A stretch of 64,000 nucleotides of DNA, taken from Flaviflagellibacter deserti (GTDB lineage: Bacteria; Pseudomonadota; Alphaproteobacteria; Rhizobiales; Methylopilaceae). Within the stretch, counting starts at the first letter, position 1; each line of letters starts with the position of its first letter. Positions 9,339 to 16,439 of this stretch are shown here, one piece after another. The notes under the pieces were generated by a model, which had not been told where the DNA came from, did not search any database, and saw only the letters and a list, made by a program, of their open reading frames with translations. Position numbers and translations under genes: made by a program. The stretch is from the NCBI RefSeq assembly GCF_042652085.1, contig NZ_JBHSJF010000004.1:1-64000 (forward strand), given 5' to 3'.

Positions 9339-10655
9339 CTAGGCGACGGCGGAGGCGAGATTGTAGCCGTCGAGGCCGTGCCATGGGCGAGTTTCCTTGC
9401 GGCTCGCAACCGGAACCGCCGTCTTCTCGCGGCTCACGTCCGCGACATGATCGGCGATATAGGCTGCATCGCGCCCGACGCCGACGAAGCGGCCAGAACC
9501 CCATGTGTAGAGCCACGGCAGGCCCACGACGTACAGGCCCGGCTCCGGCGTGATGCCGCGCTCGTGCTTCGGGTAATTGTTCTCGAACACCGGCAGATCG
9601 ACCCACGACCAATCGGAGGTGAAGCCGGTCGCCCAGACGATCGAGGTGATGCCGGCCTGAACCGAATCGAAGCTCTCGGCTCCGATCTCCGGCTGCCAGA
9701 CCGGCCTGTAGTGCGCCTGCCCGGGCGCCTCGATGCCCTGACTTTCGATGTGCTTGTCGATCATCGTGCAGATGCCGTTGTAGACGGCGTCGGCGGCGTC
9801 GAGATTCTTCGTGAGGTCGTCGCCGAAAACTAGGCGGCCGTCTTCCAGACCCAGCAGTCGGCCGTGCAGAATCATGCCCTCCAGCGCGAACCTGCGCAGA
9901 TCGATGTCGCGCCCGCCGTCGCGGCCGGTGAGATAATGATTGGCCTTGCCTCGCACGCCATCCTTCAGCGGGTGCTTGTCGACCGGCAGATCGTATTGGC
10001 CGAGATCGTCGAGCCAGTCGACCGCATCGCGGCCGCGATAGACGCGGGGGCAGCGAGGTGCGCTGCCGACGACGAGATGAACCTTGCGGCCGGCGAGATG
10101 CAGGTCCTCGGCGATCTGGCAGCCCGACTGGCCGGACCCGACGACCATGACCGCGCCCTCAGGCAACTGGCCGGGATTGCGGTATTCGGATGAATGGATC
10201 TGTTTGATCGAGGCAGACAGATCGTTAGCGAGCGCTGGAATCTTCGGCTTGTGATAGGCGCTGACGGCGAGCACAACCTGATCTGCGGTGACGGTGCCCT
10301 CCTGCGTCTCGACGCGGTAGCCGGAACCGTTCCTCGATAGCTTTTTGACGGCGACGCCCTCGCGGACCGGCGCATCGATCTTTTTCGCATAGTCCTCGAT
10401 GTAGGAGACGATCTCGTCCTTCGGCATGAAGCCGTGCGGCTCCTTGCCGGGATAATGGTGGCCGGGCAGCCGGCATTGCCAGTTCGGCGTGACGAGGCAG
10501 AACGCGTCCCAGCGCTGGGTGCGCCATGAATGGGCGATGCGGTTCTTCTCGAAGATCACATGACTGACGGCGCGCTCCTTCAGTTCGTGGCTCATCGCAA
10601 GCCCGGCCTGACCGCCGCCGATCACGACGACGGGCCAATGTTCGGTCGCTCTCAT
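9339..10655 (-). CDS. nitH: Flavin-dependent oxidoreductase NitH of the Nit1C cluster (MSMEG_0569 family)
   Basis: A 438-residue FAD/NADPH flavoprotein related to flavin monooxygenases. The N-terminal FAD-binding loop is VVVIGGGQAGLAMSHEL (about residues 8-24), and a second dinucleotide loop, VMVVGSGQSGCQIAEDL, lies mid-protein. The C-terminal region contains the ATGFTSDWSW segment typical of the family. The start was placed at the ATG preceded by GAGGAGG; an upstream in-frame extension has no ribosome site and overlaps nitG. It is the last gene of the nit operon. The role in cyanide/nitrile assimilation is known only genetically for the cluster as a whole, and the substrate is unknown. Confidence 0.9.
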   Translation of the reverse strand: MRATEHWPVVVIGGGQAGLAMSHELKERAVSHVIFEKNRIAHSWRTQRWDAFCLVTPNWQCRLPGHHYPGKEPHGFMPKDEIVSYIEDYAKKIDAPVREGVAVKKLSRNGSGYRVETQEGTVTADQVVLAVSAYHKPKIPALANDLSASIKQIHSSEYRNPGQLPEGAVMVVGSGQSGCQIAEDLHLAGRKVHLVVGSAPRCPRVYRGRDAVDWLDDLGQYDLPVDKHPLKDGVRGKANHYLTGRDGGRDIDLRRFALEGMILHGRLLGLEDGRLVFGDDLTKNLDAADAVYNGICTMIDKHIESQGIEAPGQAHYRPVWQPEIGAESFDSVQAGITSIVWATGFTSDWSWVDLPVFENNYPKHERGITPEPGLYVVGLPWLYTWGSGRFVGVGRDAAYIADHVADVSREKTAVPVASRKETRPWHGLDGYNLASAVA

Positions 10656-10665
10656 AGCGTCCTCC

Positions 10666-10953
10666 TCATTCTTCGAAATTGCAGATGGTGACCCGGGCGT
10701 CCGGCTGGTTCGCGAAGGCCTTGCCGGTCGTCTCGATGCGGGCAAGTTGGTCCATCGCCGCCGAGCAGGCGAAGCCGTATTTCGCCCGGACGCGCTCGCT
10801 CGCGATCTCCAGCGCCTCGCGCGACTTGGCGAGGAAGTCGCCGAGCGGCACGGTCTGCCCCTCGGCGAAATAGTCCTTGATAACGAGCGAGGGCGAATAG
10901 CAGAGCTCCTCGCTGGCGTCCGGCCAGCGGACGCGAAAGCGCATTTCAGGCAT
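10666..10953 (-). CDS. nitG: NitG, small Nit1C protein (MSMEG_0570 family)
   Basis: A 95-residue protein beginning MPEMRFRVRWPD, the characteristic opening of the MSMEG_0570 nitrogen-starvation-response family. The start ATG overlaps the end of the glycosyltransferase gene by 8 bp and has GGAG seven bases upstream. No catalytic motif or membrane segment is visible. Its consistent presence between the AIR-synthase/glycosyltransferase and flavoprotein genes suggests a subunit or chaperone-like role in the pathway, but its biochemical function is unknown. Confidence 0.88.
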   Translation of the reverse strand: MPEMRFRVRWPDASEELCYSPSLVIKDYFAEGQTVPLGDFLAKSREALEIASERVRAKYGFACSAAMDQLARIETTGKAFANQPDARVTICNFEE

Positions 10954-12103
10954 TGGCGAACTCCAGAAGGCCGGCATAGACGGCCAGATGCTTCTCAGCG
11001 GTGCGGCTCCAGTCGTGCCGCGCGGCAACCTCGTGGCCCTTCGCGATCAGCCGCCCGCGCATCGGCACGGAAAGCGTGAGCGCGGTGGCATCGGCGATCG
11101 AGGAAGGGCTGGCCGGATCGCACCAGGCGACGTCGTCCGGGCCGAGGTATTCGGTGAAGGGCGCGATGCTCGACGTGACGACCGGAACGCCGCTGGCCAT
11201 CGCCTCGAGCACGCAGAGGCCGAAGCCTTCCTTGAGCGATGGGAACAGAAGAGTCGTCGCAATGCGATAAAGCGCCGGCATGTCCTCGTCGGCGATCCTG
11301 CCGGCGAGGATCACGGCATCCCGCGGCAGGCCGGATGCCGATAGCGCGGTGTCGAAGGCCTTCCTGTAGGCCTCGTGGTCGAGCAGCGAGACACCGCCGG
11401 CAATGACGAGCTGCGCGCCCGGATAGAGGCTGTGCACTTGCCGGAATGCTTCCAGAATTCCGAGCGCATTCTTGCGCTCCTCGACCCCGCCGATCGACAG
11501 GAACACCGGCCCGCCGCGAAGGCCGAGCTTCGCCCTGAGCGCGTCTTCGCGGCCGTCGTAATCCGGAACGTAGCGGAGCGTATCGACGCCGTTGCCGACC
11601 ACGGTCGAGTCGAGGCCCCAGTCGAAGGCCAATGTCTCACGCCAGAATTCGCTGACCACGACATGCCGGTCGGCCTCCCGGATCGCCCGTGCCTGAAGGA
11701 CGGTAACGCGCGGGTCGGCGAAGGTATCGATGTGGTGGACGGTGCGAACGAAGTTCGGGATCAGCCCGCGCGCCTTCAGCGAGGCGAGAGCATTGCCCGA
11801 AATACCGTCCTGCGCATGAAAGATGTCGAAGCGACGGTTATCGGCATGCTCGAAATAGCGGAGATAGTCGGCGACACGGGTCTCGACCATGGACGCCGTG
11901 TCGTGGGCGTCGACGGCCGAGGCCGGGACGCTGACCGTCTCCGCGAGAGTCGGGCGGAAGAACCCCCTGCCCGCCTGATCGGGTGCATGGACCGTCACGT
12001 GATTGCCCAGCCGGACCAGCGCGTCGGCCAGGCCGAGCGTATGCACCACACCGCCGCGCGGATTGGTGGAATGCGCGAGAAGCGCAATGCGGAGACCGCT
12101 CAT
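10946..12103 (-). CDS. Glycosyltransferase family 4-type protein of the Nit1C cluster (MSMEG_0565 family)
   Basis: A 385-residue GT-B fold glycosyltransferase. The N-terminal Rossmann domain starts LRIALLAHSTNPRGGVVHTLGLADAL. The C-terminal nucleotide-sugar domain carries the E-x7-E region FPSLKEGFGLCVLEAMASGVPVV. The start overlaps the nitF stop in ATGA fashion, so the two are translationally coupled. This gene is absent from the minimal seven-gene Nit1C cluster of pseudomonads but accompanies it in actinobacteria and others (MSMEG_0565 family). It implies that the pathway product, or an intermediate, may be glycosylated. Donor and acceptor are unknown. Confidence 0.88.
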   Translation of the reverse strand: MSGLRIALLAHSTNPRGGVVHTLGLADALVRLGNHVTVHAPDQAGRGFFRPTLAETVSVPASAVDAHDTASMVETRVADYLRYFEHADNRRFDIFHAQDGISGNALASLKARGLIPNFVRTVHHIDTFADPRVTVLQARAIREADRHVVVSEFWRETLAFDWGLDSTVVGNGVDTLRYVPDYDGREDALRAKLGLRGGPVFLSIGGVEERKNALGILEAFRQVHSLYPGAQLVIAGGVSLLDHEAYRKAFDTALSASGLPRDAVILAGRIADEDMPALYRIATTLLFPSLKEGFGLCVLEAMASGVPVVTSSIAPFTEYLGPDDVAWCDPASPSSIADATALTLSVPMRGRLIAKGHEVAARHDWSRTAEKHLAVYAGLLEFANA

Positions 12104-13074
12104 GTCAGCGCCCCGGTCGAGGCGCAGCCGATCAAGGGCGAGGTCGAGAAGTCCCAGATCGTCTCGGTGTCGGCGCCGTCGGTGACGTCGACCCTGGTGC
12201 CGGGACGGAAGGCGCCGATATCGGCGGCGGCGATGCCGCGCTTGCGGAAGCGGTCGAGCACCTTGCCGACATTGGGCGGCGAGACCGACAGCAGATAGCC
12301 GAAGCTCGGGAACGAGCGCAGCCAGCGGTCGAGCGACACGCCCTCCGGCTTCGGCACCGCATTGACGTCGATCCGGACGCCGACCTTGGAGCATTCGGCG
12401 AGCATCGCGGCGGTGCCGACCACGCCGCCCTGGCTGATATCCTTCGCCGCGACCGACAGTCCAGCCTCCGCGATCTCGGGCAGGATGCAGAGATCGCCCT
12501 GCAGCCGTTCGGGCGCGGCGCGGGTCGCGGCTTCCCAGTTGAGGAACGGCTCGCGATAGCGGCCGCGCAGGTCGACGGCGGCGATCAGCCGATCGTCCGG
12601 CGAGGCGTCGAAGCTCGTCAGCAACCTCCGCGCCCGGCCGAGAACCGCGACGGAAAGCTGGCCGCGATCGGTCTTCAGATTGCTGTGCCCACCGACGATC
12701 GGAATGCCATAGGCCTCGCTCGCCCCGCGCAGGCCTCGCAGCACCGGGTCGGCCGCATCCGCGCCGTCGGCCCAGATCGCGTTGACGACCGCGATCGGCC
12801 GTCCGCCCATCGCCGCCACGTCGGAGAGATTGACCATCACCCCGCACCAGCCGGCGAACCACGGATCGCCCTTCACGAACTCGTTCATGAAGCCTTCGAT
12901 GGCGAGCAGCAGGAAGCCGTCATGGTCCGGGATCGCCGCGCAATCATCGCCCACCGCGATGACCGAGGAACCGGACAGGCCAAGCCGGTCGGCGACCGCC
13001 GCAATGTCCGCCTTCGCATGCATACCGCGATCGGCGCGAAGCACATCGGCGAGCTGGGCGAGACCGGCGCTCAT
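12100..13074 (-). CDS. nitF: NitF, AIR-synthase/PurM-like protein of the Nit1C cluster (sll0787 family)
   Basis: A 324-residue protein with PurM/ThiL-like architecture. The ATP-binding region includes VIAVGDDCAAI and the FAGWCGVMVNLSDVAAMGGRP helix, and the C-terminal AIRS_C half contains AKDISQGGVVGTAAML. Family relatives phosphorylate or cyclise small amide or formyl substrates with ATP. The exact reaction for the sll0787 family is unknown. The start at MSAGLAQLADVLR lies two bases downstream of the nitE stop; a longer in-frame extension only shadows nitE and is rejected. Confidence 0.88.
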   Translation of the reverse strand: MSAGLAQLADVLRADRGMHAKADIAAVADRLGLSGSSVIAVGDDCAAIPDHDGFLLLAIEGFMNEFVKGDPWFAGWCGVMVNLSDVAAMGGRPIAVVNAIWADGADAADPVLRGLRGASEAYGIPIVGGHSNLKTDRGQLSVAVLGRARRLLTSFDASPDDRLIAAVDLRGRYREPFLNWEAATRAAPERLQGDLCILPEIAEAGLSVAAKDISQGGVVGTAAMLAECSKVGVRIDVNAVPKPEGVSLDRWLRSFPSFGYLLSVSPPNVGKVLDRFRKRGIAAADIGAFRPGTRVDVTDGADTETIWDFSTSPLIGCASTGALT

Positions 13075-13076
13075 CG

Positions 13077-13619
13077 TCAGGCTGCCTTTCGTGAAACGGC
13101 GTGGAAGCCCGTTTCGGCGTCCATGATCGGGGGATACCAGGCGAGGTCCGCTTCCATGTGATGATGGGCGCGACCGTGCAGGTCGAATTCGTGCAGCGTC
13201 TTCCAGTGCATCCGGCGGAACAGTAGCGCGTTCTGGCTCTGCACATTGGCGAGGAATTTGGTGCAGCCGCGCGCATGGGCGGACGACACCGCGAGCTTGA
13301 TCAGAGATGCACCGAGCGCGCCGATCCGGCGGTAATCCGGCGCGACCGCCAGCCGCGAGCCCCACCACAGGCCAGGCTCCGCCTCGTGAATGCGCACGGT
13401 GCCGACGACGTCGTCGGCGACGACGCCCCAGAGCGACACGGCGACGATCGGGATCGCGATCTCATCGATCTCGTCCCGGTCATCGTCCGCGAACACGCCC
13501 TGCTCCTCGCAGAACACTTCGCGGCGAAGGCGCGCGGCGCCACGGCGCTCCCAGTCTTCGGTCGCGTATTTGACCTGGAAGCCCGAGGCGACGAACGGCT
13601 TGAACGGCTCGAAGATCAC
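13077..13619 (-). CDS. nitE: NitE, GNAT-family N-acetyltransferase of the Nit1C cluster (MSMEG_0567/Sll0786 family)
   Basis: A 180-residue GNAT protein. The acetyl-CoA binding core is visible around VAPDYRRIGALGASLIKLAV (R/Q-x-x-G-x-G/A type loop). The N-terminal segment RREVFCEEQGVF is typical of the family. It starts with GTG overlapping the nitD stop (GTGA), which fixes the start; ATG candidates further upstream lie inside nitD. It probably acetylates a small amine or amino acid in the pathway. The acceptor is unknown. Confidence 0.87.
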   Translation of the reverse strand: MIFEPFKPFVASGFQVKYATEDWERRGAARLRREVFCEEQGVFADDDRDEIDEIAIPIVAVSLWGVVADDVVGTVRIHEAEPGLWWGSRLAVAPDYRRIGALGASLIKLAVSSAHARGCTKFLANVQSQNALLFRRMHWKTLHEFDLHGRAHHHMEADLAWYPPIMDAETGFHAVSRKAA

Positions 13620-14740
13620 GAGGCGAGCCTCCGTTCGTAGGTCGAGAGCGCCGAGCAGGCACCGCATTTGCCGCAGCCGGCCTTGATGTCGGTGGCGCGC
13701 AATCCGCCACGCATGACCATCATCGACAGTGGCTTCAGGATCTCGTCCATGAAGGCCGGGCTCGGCGTCGGATGACTTTCGAGCGGCGTACCGGAGATCG
13801 GCACGAACGGGACGACGAAGGGATAGACGCCGATGGCAACGAGGCGCTCGGCCATGTCGAGCACGGCCTCCTTGGTGTCGCCGAGACCGGCGAGGATGTA
13901 GGTCGAGACCTGACCCTTGCCGAACACCGGGACGGCCGCTTCGAATGCGGAGAAGTAGCGCTCCAGCGGAACGCTCGCCTTGCCGGGCATGATCCTGTGC
14001 CGGACCTCCGGCGTCACCGCCTCGAGATGCATGCCGAGCGCATCGACGCCCGCATCCTTCATCCGCTGGAACCAGATATCATCGTCCGGCGGCTCGCACT
14101 GCGCCTGGATCGGCAGGTCGACCGCCGCCTTCACCGCGGCGGCGCTCTCGCAGAGGATCGCCGCGCCGCGATCCTTGCCGGGCGGGGTGCCGGTCGTCAT
14201 CACCATATGCTTGACGCCATCGAGCTCGACGGCCGCCCTGGCGACCTCGGCGAGCTGGGCCGGCGTCTTCCTCTCGATGGTGCGGCCGGCCGCGAGCGAC
14301 TGGCCGATCGAGCAGAACTGGCAGGTCTTGGTGCGGCTCTGATAGCGGATGCAGGTCTGCAGCACGGTCGTCGCCAGCACGTCGCGGCCGTGCAGGACGG
14401 CGATCTTCGAATAGGGAATGCCGTCCGCCGTGCTGCGCTCGTAGAAGCGCGGCCGGAGCGGGAACGAGACCTCGCCGAGATTGAGCCCCTCGCGGGTGAT
14501 GCGGCTGCGCCCTTCGGCGTCCGGCCTCTCGATGACGTATGGGCTCTCGAAGGCCGGCGCGGTGTGCACCGGCACCATCACCGTCATGCCGTCGAGCGTC
14601 ATCGCCTTGTGGTCGGACGGACCGGCCCCGCCGCGACGGCTCTGGACACCGATACCGGTGTCAGCGAGCCGTGCTCCGTAGGACTGCAATTCGTTGATCA
14701 GCTGCTCGGTCGGCATCGCCGTCGGCATTGTCTGTTTCAT
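13616..14740 (-). CDS. nitD: NitD, radical SAM protein of the Nit1C cluster (MSMEG_0568 family)
   Basis: About 374 residues with a radical-SAM TIM-barrel. The putative 4Fe-4S/SAM site is TCIRYQSRTKTCQFCSIG (Cys130, Cys140, Cys143), a CX9CX2C spacing rather than the usual CX3CX2C. A second cysteine group, CGKCGACS, lies near the C-terminus and may hold an auxiliary cluster. Phrases such as HMVMTTGTPPGKDRG and MHLEAVTPEVRHRIMPGKAS are reminiscent of lipoyl-synthase or biotin-synthase-like barrels. The MKQT start has GGGAG eight bases upstream. An internal ATG (MPTEQL) is the alternative. Either start overlaps the nitrilase 3' end by more than 50 bp. Confidence 0.88.
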   Translation of the reverse strand: MKQTMPTAMPTEQLINELQSYGARLADTGIGVQSRRGGAGPSDHKAMTLDGMTVMVPVHTAPAFESPYVIERPDAEGRSRITREGLNLGEVSFPLRPRFYERSTADGIPYSKIAVLHGRDVLATTVLQTCIRYQSRTKTCQFCSIGQSLAAGRTIERKTPAQLAEVARAAVELDGVKHMVMTTGTPPGKDRGAAILCESAAAVKAAVDLPIQAQCEPPDDDIWFQRMKDAGVDALGMHLEAVTPEVRHRIMPGKASVPLERYFSAFEAAVPVFGKGQVSTYILAGLGDTKEAVLDMAERLVAIGVYPFVVPFVPISGTPLESHPTPSPAFMDEILKPLSMMVMRGGLRATDIKAGCGKCGACSALSTYERRLAS

Positions 14741-15704
14741 CGGGCACGCTCCCAAAGGCGGGATCAGGGAAAGCGCCGGCCTGCATCGGGGCGGTGGCGC
14801 GGTTGTCGAGATTCAAGCTGAGCAGTTCGGGCCGGGCGTAATGGCCGACCGAATCCATCATCCGCTTGCGCTTGACGATGAGGCTCATATCCAGGTCGGC
14901 GATGAGGATGCCCTCACCCTCGGTGAGCGGCGGCACGATATGCGAACCCTCGGGCGAAATGATCGCCGTCATGCAGCCGCCGCGCAGGCCCTTCCGCAGC
15001 TTCTCGTCGGGCGAGATCTTCGCGATCTGCTCCTCTGTCAGCCAGCCGGTCGAGTTGACGACGAAGCAGCCGGATTCCAGCGCGTGGTGGCGGATCGTCA
15101 CCTCGATCTGATCGGCGAAGATCGGCCCGACCAGCGAGCCGGGGAATTGGGCGATGTGGATTTCCTCGTGCTGCGCCATCAGGGCGTAGCGGGCGAGCGG
15201 ATTGTAATGCTCCCAGCAGGCGAGCGCGCCGACGCGGCCGACGGCAGTGTCGACCACTTTCAGCCCGGCGCCGTCGCCCTGCCCCCAGATCATCCGCTCG
15301 TGGAACGTCGGGGTGAGCTTGCGGCGCTTCAGCAGGATCGAGCCGTCGGCGTCGAAGACGATCTGGGCGTTGTAGAGCGAGCCGTGGTCGCGCTCGTTGA
15401 CGCCGAGGACGACGACCATCCCGTGCCGCCTCGCGGCGGCGGCCACCGCCTCGGTCACCGGACCCGGCACCGTGACGGCGTTCTCGTAGAGGCGGATGTG
15501 CTCCCCGCCGGTCAGGACCGGCGGGTGCACGAACGAGAAATAGGGATACCAGGGCACGAAGGTCTCGGGGAACACGGCAAGCTGCGCCCCCTTGCCGGCG
15601 GCATCCGCCATCGCCGCGAGGACGCGGTCGAGCGTCCCCGTCGGCGTTTCGAGGTCGGGCGCGATCTGAACCGCGGCGACCCGGACCATGCGCTTGTCGC
15701 TCAT
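14661..15704 (-). CDS. nitC: NitC, Nit1-type nitrilase of the Nit1C cluster
   Basis: A 347-residue carbon-nitrogen hydrolase converting nitriles to carboxylate plus ammonia. The catalytic triad is complete: Glu47 in FPETFVPWYPYF, Lys129 before LTPTFHER, and Cys163 in LACWEHYNPL. The C-terminal 30 residues or so are Asp/Ala-rich and extend over the start of nitD. In Pseudomonas species the orthologous nitrilase is required for growth on cyanide, thought to act on nitriles or cyanohydrins formed from cyanide. GAGGGA precedes the ATG. It is the second gene of the operon, 22 bp after nitB. Confidence 0.95.
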   Translation of the reverse strand: MSDKRMVRVAAVQIAPDLETPTGTLDRVLAAMADAAGKGAQLAVFPETFVPWYPYFSFVHPPVLTGGEHIRLYENAVTVPGPVTEAVAAAARRHGMVVVLGVNERDHGSLYNAQIVFDADGSILLKRRKLTPTFHERMIWGQGDGAGLKVVDTAVGRVGALACWEHYNPLARYALMAQHEEIHIAQFPGSLVGPIFADQIEVTIRHHALESGCFVVNSTGWLTEEQIAKISPDEKLRKGLRGGCMTAIISPEGSHIVPPLTEGEGILIADLDMSLIVKRKRMMDSVGHYARPELLSLNLDNRATAPMQAGAFPDPAFGSVPDETDNADGDADRAADQRIAVLRSTAR

Positions 15705-15726
15705 GTCGTCCCTCCGTGCCGTCCGA

Positions 15727-16209
15727 TCACACCGTCCAGGTGTGCATCATGAAGGCATCGTCCTTGCGGTGGAGCAGGATGAGATCGAGCACGTCGAGCG
15801 GGCTGATTGGCACGATGCCGGGGATCAGCGAGCCCTCGCCGTGGCCGTACAGCGCCTGCAGCGCAAAGCGACATGCATAGACCTTGCCGCCCTCCTCCAT
15901 GAACTTGGTCAGGGTGTTGTTCATGTTCTGGTGGCCGGGGAAGGCCTCGTCGCCGAGCTTCGGGAAACCGCGCTGCACGCCGAGCGTGACGCCCGGGCCG
16001 TAGAGCAGGACCGAGGTCTCGAAACCCTTGCGGAGCAGGCGGGTGGCCTGCAGCAGGTTCACGAAGCCGATCGAGCCCTCGAAGGCGACGGTATGGAACG
16101 TGACGAGCGCTTTTTCGCCCGGTTTTGCCTTTACGTCTTCAAAGACCTTTTCTTCGTAGTCGACGAGAAAATCGCCTTTCTGGCGGGCTGGCACGGTAAC
16201 GGCAGGCAT
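15727..16209 (-). CDS. nitB: NitB, Nit1C protein of the MSMEG_0572/Sll0783 family
   Basis: First gene of the operon; 160 residues beginning MPAVTVPARQKGDFLVDYEEK. The body resembles a DsrE/F-like alpha/beta fold (VTFHTVAFEGSIGFVNLLQATRLLRKGFETSVLLYGPGV) with a conserved cysteine in VYACRFALQAL, suggesting sulfur-relay or small-molecule binding, but no reaction has been shown. The start is supported by GAGGGAGA six bases upstream; a longer in-frame version lacks a ribosome site. The promoter lies in the 16210-16439 interval shared with the divergent MocR gene. Confidence 0.88.
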   Translation of the reverse strand: MPAVTVPARQKGDFLVDYEEKVFEDVKAKPGEKALVTFHTVAFEGSIGFVNLLQATRLLRKGFETSVLLYGPGVTLGVQRGFPKLGDEAFPGHQNMNNTLTKFMEEGGKVYACRFALQALYGHGEGSLIPGIVPISPLDVLDLILLHRKDDAFMMHTWTV

Positions 16210-16263
16210 CGAAACTCTCCCTCGCTTCATCCGAGCCGACGCTCGGAACACGCGAAAGAGAGG

Positions 16264-16434
16264 TGCAATCAATGTGCCAACATCGACTGCTTCTATATGC
16301 AGTCAAATATCCTATCAATTATCGAGATCAGCGCTCATGAAGCGGGCATCTGGCTGCTGAAAATTCACTCACGCGCGCTCTGGCGAAGCGGCGTGCAACA
16401 AATATACAGTCAATTACTGACTGGATTGATTGCA
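16264..16434. promoter_or_regulatory. Divergent nitB/mocR promoter region with candidate MocR operators
   Basis: This interval is markedly more AT-rich than its surroundings. It holds two 14-bp direct repeats, ATATGCAGTCAAAT (16295-16308) and ATATACAGTCAATT (16402-16415), matching at 11 positions. It also holds a perfect 10-bp inverted pair, TGCAATCAAT (16264-16273) and ATTGATTGCA (16425-16434). The right-hand arm ends only five bases before the mocR start codon, which would suit autorepression. MocR/PdxR proteins are known to bind pairs of direct repeats plus an inverted half-site, so these are the likely operators. Confidence 0.6.
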
Positions 16435-16439
16435 CACAT

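Noticed and set aside
13075..13368. In-frame N-terminal extension of nitF
   Set aside because: It only shadows nitE in another frame, has no ribosome site, and is of low-complexity Arg/Pro composition; homology starts at MSAGLAQLADVLR.
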